The notes under the pieces were generated by a model, which was not told the origin of the DNA, did no database searches, and worked only from the letters and a program-made list of their open reading frames with translations. Source: Adiantum capillus-veneris (lineage: Eukaryota; Streptophyta; Polypodiopsida; Polypodiales; Pteridaceae). From it: a stretch of DNA of 64,000 nt. The stretch lies in contig CM043963.1 in the NCBI GenBank assembly GCA_014529385.2, positions 106,855,912 to 106,919,911 on the forward strand, in the 5' to 3' direction. The position numbers and the translations under genes were made by a program. Within the stretch, counting starts at the first letter, position 1. Every line of letters begins with the position of its first letter. Positions 1 to 11,515 of the stretch are shown piece by piece.

Positions 1-79
1 TATAAGTCATCAGTACATAGGAGTATAGGTATGACCCCATTCAATATTCTTTATAAAAATTCCTAGCACCTTGAAATTT

Positions 80-602
80 TTAGGCATGCAATTAGATCTA
101 AGCGCCAAAGCAAATGCTTTAAGGAATGGAAGCTTAGACTAAAGCAATCCGAAAAGACATTCAGCCTACCCGAGATAAAAAAGGTCTTTGCCAATCTAAA
201 GGGATCAAATCGAGTTTTAAAGGAAGGTGATAAAGCATTTCTTAAAATCAAACTTGAGAAAAGCAATTTATTCTACAAAAAGCTAAGCCCTAGATATTGT
301 GGCCCTTATCAAATTGTTAAGGTGGTCAGTGATCAAGCCTCCAAATTAAAGCTACCACCTGGCCTTAATGTTCATGATGTTTTCATATCAGCCTATTAAA
401 GCCTTATGTTCCTAATCCATTATAGATTCTCGATTCTTGCAGATAGTCAATTGGAGGTGCAACCATATTATATTCTAAAAACACGAGAGATAAATCTCAA
501 CAATAGAAGCATCATAGAGCATCTAGTCAAGTGGAAGGATTTCCCTAAAGAAGATGCCGCTTGGGAAAAAGAATACACTCTTTGCACAGATTATCCCATC
601 TA
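80..602 (+). mobile_element. Ty3/gypsy integrase C-terminus and chromodomain remnant
   Basis: The end of a gypsy polyprotein is visible here. From about 222 a frame reads EGDKAFLKIK, then RYCGPYQIVK and LPPGLNVHDVF, matching the GPF/Y module at the integrase C-terminus. It stops at about 397. One frame over, 406-602 continues with a chromodomain-like stretch (IIEHLVKWKDFPKEDAAWEKE region) that ends at a stop codon. The shift at about 397 and the stops before 222 show that it is dead. A chromodomain fused to integrase is typical of the chromovirus branch of Ty3/gypsy. The rest of the element lies to the left, outside the window. No LTR was recognised on the right. Confidence 0.75.
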
Positions 603-1568
603 ATTCTTGAGACGAGTCTCTAACCAAAAGCTTAACCCTATTGTCAAAAAGAAATTGTATGTTAGATGTCCATAAGTAGAATGTCTTTACAATTTGTTTC
701 CACTTGTCTAACCCTCCTTTACCTCTGTGTAAGATGTTGTGCACCACCATTCAATGTATATTAATCTACGAGAAAAACAATGCTCCTATGGAAAATTACA
801 ACAACCTAAGGGGAGCACCACAACAAAACTCTAAATAATACTACTTGCAATGCCAAGGGAAAGCTCATTGACGAATAACGAACCCAATTTTTCTGATCAT
901 AGTCAATGTCCATGGTTTTCACTAGGACTCTAATATTATTAGATTCATTTCCGTGCGCTTAACTATCATCCAATTTTTCTGTTGTAAAACTTTTAAGTAA
1001 TAAATTCAAATCCATGTCATTTTTATCTCATTTCCCTGGTTCACCTCTCTCTTATGTAGACCATTGGACTTGAACACACAACTGTGAAATCTTTCGATTT
1101 TCAAACGAGCTCCACCAAACGGTTAACTCGTCTATGCTGGGCTTGACAGTCAGGTACCCCCCCTCGTTTCTTCCTCCTCACAAACTGTTGCGGGGCGACC
1201 CTCTCAAAAGGAAGCTCCCAGCCCGGCCATGGAAGCTCGCTCTCATTTTCTGCTTCCCAGCTCATGTCTCAGGTATGTTTCCTTTCCGAGCCTCCATCGT
1301 CTCCGTGTCGCAAGCTTCACAGGGAGTCAAGAGCATGCCATCGGTACAATGTTTCTGTGCAACAGCTCAAACCTAGGGTTTCCATTCATCGCTTCTCTTC
1401 TGGACGTCACCGGGCTAGCCCTCTCTTGCCCTTTGAAGAAAGAACAGCACATCATTTCTTAGTCAACATCTGAATGTTCGTATATGCAGCCTATGTGGCA
1501 CGCACATTGTGGCAAACGAGCAGACCCTCTTTGCGAGATTCACAGATCAATAAAGTGGGCTGCTCACC
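603..1568. other. Intergenic region and INCENP promoter/5' UTR
   Basis: No supported coding region. The part next to the gene (1140-1400) is more GC-rich than its surroundings and probably holds the promoter and 5' UTR of the gene starting at 1569. Small overlapping ORFs at 1134-1470 have no family features and lie in the presumed leader. Confidence 0.5.
1273..1489 (+). other. Possible 5' UTR intron of the INCENP gene
   Basis: A consensus donor (CAG|GTATGT) at 1272/1273 and a consensus acceptor (TATATGCAG|C) at 1489/1490 bracket 217 bp upstream of the start codon. This is inferred from splice-site sequence only. No transcript evidence is available. Confidence 0.35.
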
Positions 1569-4500
1569 ATGGCCTTGGATGAGGTGACAGTTCGGCATGT
1601 TCTTGGACTGCTGGATCGGCTCTCTTCTAAAAATTTGGATCGTGCCGTTTTGCAATTCAAGGATCATACTCAGAGGTTTCATGAATCCCTCTCAGAACTA
1701 AAGAGCTTGAAGCTACCCACCACAGGAGAATGTATTGTTAAGGATTTTGCACAGTTACCATTGAATTCAGTAGGAAACCTCTCAAATGCTGCAGCTCAAC
1801 CACTTTCTCAAAGTCTGCAAACAAAATGCACACCCTTGAAGTCACCCTTGAACTTGACTGTGATTCAAGAAGGTATTGAAAACTATGGCAGCAAGCAACA
1901 TGCTCTGCAGTCTCAGGTAAAATGTACACGGTCGCAAACTCCCTTCGATTCGACTGTGGTTCAAGAAGATATTGAAAACTATGGCAGCAAGAAATATACC
2001 TTGCGATCTCGAGCAAGGAAGCTCAGTACTACAAAGCTACCACAGCGAGTCACTAGGTCTCGAGCAAAACAATCTGTTGCAACAGGCAGTGCTGCAGCTT
2101 CCAACAATCTACCTGAATCAGAATTCACCGTTTTGCAAGATGACTTTGTGGAAGCCAGAAACAAGAAAGATGGACAGCCCCAGCAGCCTCAACAGGTATA
2201 TTTCCAAAATGATTTATATTTTTAATTTCTCTTGGTTTTCAGCTGAATGGAAAAAGGTTAATCTTGATATGTACAGGGTGAACCCTTTGCTGTTAGTCCA
2301 AAGAAATGTGATGCTTTTGCGTTTCATGTCACCCCATCTATACCAAAGCAGTCTCCCTGCTTAATGACTGCGGTTTCTCATGGTACAAACATAGGGCACT
2401 CTGTTAGTCCTAAGAAATGTGACGATTTTGCGATTCATGTCTCCCCATCAATTCCAAAGCAGTCTCCCTGCTTAACAACTGCGGTTTCTCATGGTACGGA
2501 CATTGGGCACTCCATTTCACGAAAGAGGAAAATTTCCGTCTGTGAAGTTCCTGGCCATGGCCAACATACTTGTAAAAAGAGGTTGGTGTGTTCTATGGTC
2601 ACTATATTTATTGTTTAGTCAATGAAGCACGTATAATAAGTGGATTTTATCACAGGATTTCTTTGTCATTCAACTCTCCTCTTTACGAGGCTTTCGTCAT
2701 TGATGAGATTGTGGTACACAGTCCTCCTGGAGGGATAATGAAACAATTGTCTCCGCATGATCCGTTAAGAACAAACTATCTTGAAAGGTTGAAGACTCCC
2801 ATTATGGATTATGTTGAACAAAAGAAAGGCAGTCTTGAAATCAATGGGCTGGTACAAAAGGACCTTGCTAGTGGTATGACTTTGGAGGGGCCAGATGAAG
2901 GCTTATCACAGGTGCATGGTGAGGTAGCAAGAAGCAGCAATCTGGTTGAGAAGAGCAATTCAAAGGTTATGGAATGTATCTTGAGTTGTGCACATGATGA
3001 AAAAGCTGCACCACCAGAGCCAGCTGAGGTAAACACTAATGGATTGACCCCAAGTTGTGAACAGATTGAAGAAAGCATAGTAGCCACACATCAAGTGGAG
3101 CAATGCCTCGAGGATCAACTCAAAGTTTTGGAATATACCAGCAGCTTTGTGTCAGCGCATGGTGAGGTGGCAAAAAGCAACAATCTGGTTGAGAAGAGCA
3201 ATTCAAAGGGTATGGAATGTATCTTGAGTTGTGCACATGATGAAAAAGCTGCACCACCAGAGCCAGCTGAGGTAAACACTAATGGATTGACCCCAAGTTG
3301 TGAACAGATTGAAGAAAGCATAGTAGCCACACATGAAGTGGAGCAATGCCTCGAGGATCAACTCAAAGTTTTGGAACATACCAGCAGCTTTGTGTCAGAA
3401 GGTGAACAAATTTATGGGGCTAGCTGCCCTGTTCATTCTGTAGCCAAGTTGCAAGCTGAGGGGAGTATCAGTTCATCCCATAACAAAGAGGTCTCCCTTG
3501 TAAAGCCAGCAGCTCCATGCTTGTATGAGCATGTAGGGGAGAAATTGGTATTCTGTTCAAAGTTAGAGGATACTAACCATGGTGTTCAACCTGCTGGGTC
3601 TTCCCCAGCCAGGTTGCGGTGTGAGAAAAGTGGAACAGGTTCTCTGTTTCAAAGCGATTCACCACAAGAGGCTTTGCAGGCAGTGTCTTGCCAGCTAGCA
3701 GAAGAGTCGCTTGCTTCAGGTTTGAATGAGGTATATCATTCAGCTGAGGCATTTGTGTTGGAAAACTTGCCAATGCAGCCGAGCTCCGTCATCCAAAGCA
3801 CATCACCTGTCGCATCTTTGAAGGGCGAGGAAGCTTCAGATATTAAGATGGTAGTCTTGATGCCTCAATTGAAGGAGACTGAGAGCTGTGGTCTGGAAGT
3901 GAAACGGGAAAATCCTGTCAGTCAATTTATAGAAAGTGAATTTCCATGGAGACCAGAGCTTTGCCAAAAGAGCCCTCCAAAAAGTGATAATTCCCAGATG
4001 GATTGCAGCGAATCTCCAAGGCCATGTCAAAGTATGGATGAAGGTGATGCAAATGAATGCAAATTACAAGAAAATGAGAGCCCTAAGGAATGGAGGGTCA
4101 CGCCTAATGGTGATGACGGGTTCTTGAAATTCACTGAGCTTTTGGCTCAAGGCACTGTGAACAGCAGTCGGCGAAAGAGGGCTAGATCACCTGCAATCTG
4201 CACAGAAGAGTCCTGCAAAAACTCCAAAAGGGTGAAGTTGTCATCAACCGGACAAGGTGAGCAGTTCAAAGAGAAACAACTGCTGGATGCCCTTTACTCT
4301 CAAAGCCCCACGTCTGGAAGAAATAATAGTTGTATGTTTGGGTTTCCTCACTTCTCTCCTCTCCGAAGATTTCAAGACACCTTTGGGTTGACATGTGGAG
4401 ACAGTGCTAGCAAGTCATTTGACACAGGTGACATCGAAAGTTTGCAGAGGAAAATCATGGGTAGTCGCAGCCTTAGTAAGAGCTACTCAAAACTTCCTTC

Positions 4501-7077
4501 TCTACGAAAAGATTATTCAGATACACCTCATGTCAGGTTAGTTAGAGCTGGATTAGTTGATAGGACCAGCATAAAATCAAGCAAGCAGAAGTCAGAGTGC
4601 CCCCTTATTACTCATTTAGAAGAGGACGGAAAGGAGAATCAAAGTCCTGAAACTTTGAATAGAGGCAGCAATGCAAGTATACTGTCTGACTGGCAGGTGC
4701 CTGCTGACAGAAGGAAGGTACTGGGTTGTGCAAATCACTCTCTTGGGCGGATGGAGAGTCCACATAAACGCTACAATCTTGCTGTAGGCACCGGGTCATT
4801 TTTAAGTCTTGTACAACAAAAGCAATTGCCTCTCCCTCATCCCAATGGTAGGCCCTTCTATGCTATCAAGCATGCTGAAATTTCGGTTGTTTGAATGGAT
4901 GCGTGATGGTCTCATCAATTCTAAACTGTCAGTTTTTTCAAGTTTCAGGTAAAAGAGAGGTAAGAGTGAAGGCCCTTGAGGCAGCTGAACTTGCCAGAAA
5001 GCAAGAAATGCGACAAAGGAAAAGGAGAAAACTGGAGGGTATGGGTGCCAAAGGTATCGATTCAGAATCTGCAACCGACAAATTGCAGGGGATCACCGTT
5101 AAGGTGAAACGAGTAGCTGAGTTGAAGATAAAAATGGATCAGGAAAAAGCTAGGAAGCAAGAAATGGAACAGAGGAGAAAGGAAGAGGAAAGGAAGAAAA
5201 AGGAGGCAGAGTTTGCTGATAAGAAACGGAAGAGAGAGGATGCAGACAAACGGGATCGGGAGGAGAAGCGGAAGCGAGTAGAGGAAGTGCAAAGATTGCT
5301 GAAGGAGCAAGAAGAGCGTCAACGTGTTGACCTTAATGAGAAAGAGCTTAAGCGAAAATTGCTGGTAAGTGAAGCTAAACTGCCAAGCTCATTGTGTGTC
5401 TAGCTCTAGTATTTCAGTTGTTTCAGCTTCCATCTATTGCAGGAGGAACGCGAACGGGAAAGGAAGGCTCAAGAAGAGGAAGTTAAAAGGCATCGGCGGT
5501 TGGAGAAAGAAAAAGAAGTAGAACGTCGAAGGAAGCAGGATGAGCACTTCAAGGCTGCCCGACTTGCAGAGAAGCAGGCTGAGAGGAAGCGTAAAGAGGC
5601 CATGCTACTACAAGCTCACGGCAATGAGGATGATGAATTATTAGCTCAGATTCCACTTGGCAATAAGGTCTCTGTTCTTATCTTTATGTGTGCATTCACA
5701 ATTTGCACTGTGTGCTGGATTGATAGGAGGGAGCAACTAATGAAATTGTGGGTTTGCAGTTGTCTATCGTGTCGACAGAGAGCTTTGCTGTAAGCACCTC
5801 AAAGGATTGGGAGGCACAGGCAAAAAGTGTATTTGGCACCAAAAGTCAAACATCAGGAGATAACTGGGGCATTGGGGTACAGGGTGTTGTCACCTCTGCT
5901 TTTTGTCTGAATAACAGTGAAAAGGTTTCTTCTTTTGTTGAAAATGGACCTTTCCTTTCTACTAAGCAAGCAATAAATGGATTAGGCTTAAAGTGTGAGC
6001 CATTCAAGAGCTCAAGCTACACTACTCCCTCTAATATGAGGGCTGATATCCAGGCCCCTGCCCAGCTAATCCCCCCTGAAAATGAGATTCAGTCATATGA
6101 AATCTCTCCGTATAAAAGCTCCTCTGATGATGAGGATGACGACAAACCAAAGAAGCCGGTTCCTCTCTGGGCAAGGTGAGATTCCTCCTTAATTTTTTGA
6201 AATTACGGTGCTTCCTACGGAGGATATCCACTAGAATAATCAATTCTTTTTGAAGCAGGAAAGAAAACCTGTTACAGCAGCTACTGTGGCAGCAACATGT
6301 CAATCCTGATCGTATTTTCTCAAGTGCAAAAACTTGCAGCCTCGCAGAAAGTAAGTCTTAATTGTGATTTAATGAATTTGTAACTCACAACTTACTGTCT
6401 TTGTTGTTTAAGAAAAGCTGAAGCTCAGTTATTTACTAAAGAATGTCTGATGCATTGAACGTGCAAATATAAGTCATGCTTTTTCCATAAGTCTGGTGCA
6501 TTAAGACAATGGGCCATTTCAAGCATGCCTTTTTTCATGCACAAGAAGGCCATTTGAAGCATGCATTGGGTGGGAGTCTCGCTTGCTAGGTGTTGAGACT
6601 TTCAGCTCGTATGCTTACAATCTCTTTCATATTTTCTTTCACCTGAGGCACAAGAAGATTTAGAAATATTCTCATGTAGGAAAACGGAGTCTTTTTCAGT
6701 GTTTTTCATACCATGCATAACATCATGAGCTTCTGCTCGAGAGGCACCACATACCTAGCTAGGTACGATTGGGGGCAGGGGACCCGTCGGCGGGCCGGCG
6801 GTCCCCTGCCCCCAATCGTACCTAGCTAGGTATGCGGTGCCTCCCTCACAGAAACTTATGATGTTGAGGTAAGTCACAATGTAGGAATTATTGTGAGAAT
6901 TTGTCTAAAACTTCTTGTGAGGTAACCCAACGGCATGTCATTTGGCCAGTTTTTGGCACTACAGGTTCAAGAAGGCGTAAAGATTTCACAAAAAGGAGTG
7001 CTAGTGGTGATTGGCTAGACGATAATGTGACGTGGAAGGAGGAGCTTGACTACAAGAATGCAATGGGCTACATGTAG
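1569..7077 (+). CDS. INCENP: Inner centromere protein INCENP (plant WYRD), chromosomal passenger complex scaffold
   Basis: Exons, read from GT-AG sites with matching phases: 1569-2195, 2277-2581, 2656-4847, 4949-5364, 5443-5667, 5760-6175, 6259-6350, 6965-7077. They sum to 4386 nt, giving 1461 codons plus TAG. The ATG sits in a strong context (CACCATGG). The C-terminus carries the IN-box: an acidic SSDDEDDD run, KKPVPLWAR, HVNPDRIF, then KRSASGDW in the position of the Aurora-phosphorylated TSS motif, ending KNAMGYM. Exons 4-5 encode a long, highly charged Glu/Lys/Arg helix like the single-alpha-helix/coiled-coil region of INCENPs. Family knowledge: the protein targets and activates Aurora kinase at inner centromeres and the spindle midzone, and plant WYRD is needed for cell division in gametophytes and embryos. 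The middle is low-complexity and holds three tandem duplications. The gene appears intact. The family call is very secure; exact exon edges are inferred. Confidence 0.93.
1824..2015 (+). repeat. 96-bp (32-codon) imperfect duplication in INCENP exon 1
   Basis: Two copies, 1824-1919 and 1920-2015, encode similar peptides that each contain IENYGSK preceded by V(I/V)QE. The period is a multiple of three, so the frame is kept. The copies have clearly diverged, so this is the oldest-looking of the three duplications in the gene. Confidence 0.7.
2292..2513 (+). repeat. 111-bp (37-codon) tandem duplication in INCENP exon 2
   Basis: Two adjacent 111-bp units start at 2292 and 2403. Each encodes VSPKKCD, then PSIPKQSPCL and TAVSHGT. 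Nucleotide similarity is high and the frame is preserved. Confidence 0.85.
2914..3399 (+). repeat. 243-bp (81-codon) nearly identical tandem duplication in INCENP exon 3
   Basis: Copies at 2914-3156 and 3157-3399 differ at only a handful of bases by eye. Each encodes HGEVA, NLVEKSNSK, MECILSCAHDEKAAPPEPAE and CLEDQLKVLE. The exact three-fold period keeps the frame, so the protein gained 81 residues recently. Confidence 0.93.
6719..6866. repeat. Long foldback (hairpin) in the last INCENP intron
   Basis: Arms 6741-6784 and 6800-6843 are 44 nt each and pair with a single mismatch (a G:U in RNA) around a 15-nt GC-rich loop. Flanking bases 6719-6740 and 6844-6866 extend the pairing imperfectly. 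It is much more GC-rich than the intron around it. The form fits a foldback MITE or a hairpin small-RNA precursor. No family was identified. Confidence 0.9.
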
Positions 7078-7503
7078 GGTTAGTGGAAGCGATCTTAGCA
7101 AGGAAATTGCTTTTGTCTGTGTGTGCGCGCACCTGTGTTTGTGTCTTTAAGCGATTGGGTGATGTATTTCAGGTGATACTTTGACATTTGCGACATCGTG
7201 GAGCTTGGCGTTGTTGGCAAAGCTAGGAGCTGGAGGGGGAGGGGACACTCGTTGCGGAGACCCTTTACTGTATACAAACCCATTTGCTGCTACAATATGC
7301 AGCCATAGCTGTACGAGTTACCGTCCATTGTCTTCGACAACAGCTATACAAATTACTGTCCATTTTCTTCGACAACAGCTGTGCTAAGTCGACATAATTG
7401 CAGCACCAAGCTAATGTTTTGTTATACAATGCCTAGCTATTTCTCCTTGTACTCGATACGGGCATACCGTTTGCAATTATACGGGATCCCAAGGTTGAAA
7501 AGA

Positions 7504-7537
<34 letters not shown>

Positions 7538-8430
7538 CACAGTTTTTGGCTTGCTATTTCTGTTTGCCCCTCATTGCAAACAACATAAGCCCTGCAAAAG
7601 CTGTCCACCGAGGGGCACACACGGTTTGTACTGGCTCACCTCTAACTTGGAAGTGCAAGAATCGATTGTCCATGAAGCAACCCCCCCCCCTGCGCCTTCC
7701 TTTCTGTGTGCCTGTGTGTGTGACTCTACTCTTGCAATTGTATGTATGCTCTGCATCTCTAGAGTTATGACAAAAACTCAATACGCGGAACATCGTATGG
7801 ATGTGTGCTTTTGTGTGTGTGTGTGGGAGCATATTTTAGTACCTAGTTCTTTACCCTCTATTGGGCTCTCCAGACATTAGTGGGCATGTCGTAGTATTTA
7901 GTCAACACTATGCCTGATGGAGCTGATGATTATATTGTCTTGTGGATGACCACCACGGGTCTATACCTTGCACTTTCCTTTAAAGGTGAATCTGGGCTTA
8001 TCCTAGATTCATCTAGGTCTATCAATTAGTTAGCATTTGCTTATGGCTATGTCTGTCATAAACCAGATTGCCAAATAGGCAACTTGCAAGGTGCATATGT
8101 GTCAGTAGCTTGAGGCCCTTTTGAAACCCATTTTTCAACATGGTTATAGGAGAAGAAACAACATAAGTGCAATGAAGAAAAAGTAGAGGATCGTGATACA
8201 TAAGTGATTATGCCTAGATTTGGAAAGCTTACTAGAGGGTGCCATTGATACAAAGCCTTTATAGTGATTTCAAAGAGTACTCAAGAAAAGGATAGCAAGA
8301 AGTCAAAGAACCCAAGAATGATTATTTTTCAAAATGCTTCACACGAAAAAGTAGGAATGAAGCATTGATGGAATCCAAAATATATCTTATTGAATCCAAA
8401 ATATATGCTGCGAGAGCCAATTGTCTAAAT
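7078..8430. other. 3' flank of INCENP; no gene seen
   Basis: Contains a 35-bp direct repeat at 7307-7376, a GT microsatellite, and short ORFs created by that microsatellite. Nothing resembles a known protein. The 3' UTR of INCENP presumably starts here; no clear polyadenylation site was picked out. Confidence 0.5.
7506..7535. repeat. (GT)n microsatellite
   Basis: Fifteen uninterrupted GT units, read directly. Confidence 0.95.
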
Positions 8431-8718
8431 CTATGTGTACATTTTTATTAGATAGCCTAGACAAAAACGTGTGCAATAAGGGCACTGATCTCCAACATTT
8501 TTATAATGGCACAAAATAGATGTGTACATTTTTACAATAGATATATAAAAATAGATGTGTACATTTTTATTAGATAGCCTAGACAAAAACGTGTGCAATA
8601 AGGGCACTGATCTCCAACATTTTTATAATGGCACAAAATAGACGTGTACATTTTTACAATAGATGTGTACATTTTTATTAGATAGCCTAGACAAAAACGT
8701 GTGCAATAAGGGCACTCA
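8431..8718. repeat. Three-copy tandem repeat, about 108-122 bp period
   Basis: Units begin near 8433, 8555 and 8663 with the same ATGTGTACATTTTTATTAG start, followed by a shared GTGTGCAATAAGGGCACT block. The second and third spacers differ in length by a small internal duplication of the TGTGTACATTTTTA segment. No coding potential. A separate two-copy 22-bp repeat (GAGAAGTCATAACAAGC) follows at 8836-8876. Confidence 0.85.
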
Positions 8719-9119
8719 TTTCCCCAACAAAGCCTGTGACCATCTTTTTATTGCACAATGATATTTGTATGTAAATGGTTAAATGGACTCCAAACCACTT
8801 AGTTCCTTGATAAATCCAGCAAGTGTCTCCTTTTGAGAAGTCATAACAAGCTTGTTTTGAGAAGTCATAACAAGCAATCCATTATTTCTCACAAGCGGTT
8901 GGCCAAGCATATAACACTAGCAAAAAGTGTGCATTGTGCTCACAAGACTTTTGAGTTAAAGAGGGTTAAATTGGGAAATGAATTTGCATTCAACAACGTT
9001 GGGGTGAAAGGCCTATTTTCTTTTACCCATATACACACATACAAAGCATCATATGTATAGAATCTATTAATCTTATTATGTTAGGGAGAGACTCTTTGCA
9101 TGAGAGGCCAAAGGGCTAG

Positions 9120-9463
9120 GAAACAAAGTGCATGCTATTCTCCATCCAGCTTCCTCTTCTTATAGGCCCTCAAGCCTACCTTAGCAACCCTTGAACTGTG
9201 CGTGCCTAGCCGGCCTTGCCTAGGGGTGTACCTACGGGTGTACCTACGACGGTCCTACCCTTGTCTTGACAACACTCCCCCCTTGAAAGAGAGTTATCTT
9301 TCTCGAAAACTTCAATGGGACAACTTTTCATAAGAATATTGATGTTTTCCTCTCTAACCTCACATATCAATTGATTCACTGAATAATTACCAAATTTGGT
9401 ACGGATATGTGGAACTATTTGCTCGTGGCAAAAAGTGAATTGAATGATTGCAATCAGATACAT
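9120..9463 (-). mobile_element. Degenerate Ty1/copia 3' end (RNase H tail, polypurine tract, start of LTR)
   Basis: On the minus strand, 9463-9286 reads like the very end of a copia RNase H domain: EENINILMKSCPIEVFEK lines up with the ENPADLLTKGLPSESF segment of the full element at 30 kb. It is followed at about 9285-9275 by a purine-rich tract ending AGTG and a TGTTG LTR start. The presumed LTR continues leftwards; its end was not found. Heavily decayed. Confidence 0.5.
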
Positions 9464-11309
9464 TCTAAAGAGATTGCCTTTAGTTTAAATAGCCAAAGGT
9501 GATCTAAGATTGTGACCAAGCTATCATCAAATGACACAACTCTAGTGTTTTGAAATAGTAATGTTGACCAGAAAACTCCAAATTAGCAACACAATTCATA
9601 CTTGCTCATAGCTATATAAGCATCATAATATTCTAAAAAAGTAACATTGATGCTAAAAATTAAACTGGAGACATACCTACGGTAGACTCTTAGTGTAAAA
9701 TAATGATTGTATTTTATTCCAAACAGATACGTATGATAAAAGGTTATCTAACCAAACTCTAAAAATAACTAGTATCTATTTTATTTGCGGTTGATAGCCA
9801 AAACTAAGCCAAAAAAGTATCCAACCTTAGGAATATCTCCTGACTTTAGAGATTTTAGTTAATTATCTGGGCTTTGAGTATCATCTTGCAGTGTTGCCCA
9901 AAGTAGAGGGAAATATCTTTTGGTATTTGAATTTGACAACAAACAACGGAAGCACAATTTTTTTCTCTTTGCTCATGCAAAATCAGCAATAGATAGAAAA
10001 TCTGTAGAGCATGTGCCCCTCTTCAGAGATTCACATTCTGAGATTGTTTGTGTCTGTGCAATCCTTTCTCATCTGCATCATATACCAAAGGTTTTGTATT
10101 TGTGACTTCCAATGTCTTTGGATACAATTAAGTGAGTCCATGAAGAAACCTCAAACTTTGTGAAACTTGTTTAACCCATCTAGTTTAAGGATGATCTCAT
10201 GATACTTGGAGATATAATTATGTATGTAGCGTTGTCCCATGCCTTCCAATCCTTCTCTACTTTATGACTGGGATTTTTTTAAAATAAAATATATGTTGAA
10301 ATTGCACCCACATTTTGGGTCTTGGTATAGCTGGAATAGCCATCCACCAGCACTCGTATATCTTGCCTTGCAAAGCTAGACTTGTCTCTCTAGGACGTAC
10401 AACATCTAGTGCTGAATGCAAATGATGAGCGCCTGCCCATTTATACAAAAATGTTTGACTGCATCTTTGTTTCATTCTCGATCTTCACATTTCTAGATCA
10501 AAGGCTTCAAGTCCTTGAAGTTTTTGGGTTATTGTACCCTGCACCCCATCAGATCCCTGAGTGACCACCCCTAGAATTTGTGGCCGCTCCTCGCCCACCA
10601 AAAAATGGTTAACTAGCTCTGTGAGCGCTTCTATTTATGGCATCCATGCGTTGAAGTCTTGCATATCAACTAAGCCGTGTTCAATTTGCAAAACATAGTT
10701 CTTCATTGCTGGCATAGCCGCATCTGGCCTCAATTGAGGAGGACCTTTAAAATCAAATGTATGATCTTGTGGAATTCTATTTTTCAACGATATGATGGAA
10801 ATGTTGTACAAAATTGTGCTCCTCGAGCAAATCAATGAAGCCTTCAAGACCTTGTCTTGCTTGCTTCACAACCAGTGAAGCCCCCTTTGAATGCTCTAAT
10901 GCTCAAATAGGATGCAATGCTTCTTTCCCCTCGGTATGATTATAACCCTAGTGGCAGCCTCTAGAACGTCAAAAGAGAGCTTTAATCCCGATTTCTCTTT
11001 CATATGACCGTCGAAGCTTTGATTGTGCTCAAATTCTACAAAAACTCTAAAAAACCAAAAATTCAGGTTTTGAATTTTATGTGCTTACCAATTTTGAATG
11101 CCTCTTGAAAGCCTTCCATCTATCTGTCAGAAATTTTGAGATTTGGATTTCTTTGATGCAGTGGATGATCGTCTTGATGGGGATGACCAAAGGCTTTTTG
11201 AAACTTTACCCCTGTGGTTGTAGCTTCAAAAAAACAAGCGATGGCGTGCAAGTAAGCTCACTACAATGCTATCAGGAGAAGAATCATTCATAGTGATGGC
11301 TACAGTGAG
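9464..11309. other. AT-rich intergenic DNA; no gene recognised
   Basis: Short minus-strand ORFs at 10257-10475 and 10635-10847 have no recognisable motif. The latter sits in a stretch that may once have coded (ORFs on the same strand, reasonable composition), but I cannot assign it. The remainder shows nothing. Confidence 0.4.
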
Positions 11310-11515
11310 GATAAGCAACTTCAGCTTGTCAAAGTTCACACCACAGAAAATCCTGTTGATCTACTTACAAAAGGACTTCCCTCAGAGAGCTTTGTGCATT
11401 TTCGCAAGCAGTTAGGTGTAGGGTAGTACATCACTTCTCTACATCTCTTGTATATTAGCTTGTATAGTAGCTTCTCTCACACTTAAAGTACCACATTGGA
11501 CTTTAAGTGGGAGGT
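11310..11515 (+). mobile_element. Copia family B fragment: RNase H C-terminus and polypurine tract
   Basis: The plus strand encodes KVHTTENPVDLLTKGLPSES and the terminal RKQLGVG plus stop at about 11427. This is almost the same as the end of the full-length family B element at 29985-35460. Similarity fades upstream of about 11310, where the element is truncated or scrambled. The purine tract (TTTAAGTGGGAGGT) abuts the LTR. Confidence 0.85.

Noticed and set aside
406..602. Host chromodomain protein
   Set aside because: It directly follows a gypsy integrase C-terminus and has no other gene structure; it is part of the retroelement.
2809..3330. Two near-identical minus-strand ORFs
   Set aside because: They are antisense shadows of the 243-bp duplication in INCENP exon 3.
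2588..4894. 768-codon open frame as a stand-alone intronless gene
   Set aside because: Its first codons lie in intron 2 and its last in intron 3 of the INCENP gene. Splice phases join it cleanly with exons on both sides.
7506..7880. Cys/Val-repeat ORFs starting MCVCVC
   Set aside because: Translation of the (GT)n microsatellite and flanking low-complexity DNA.
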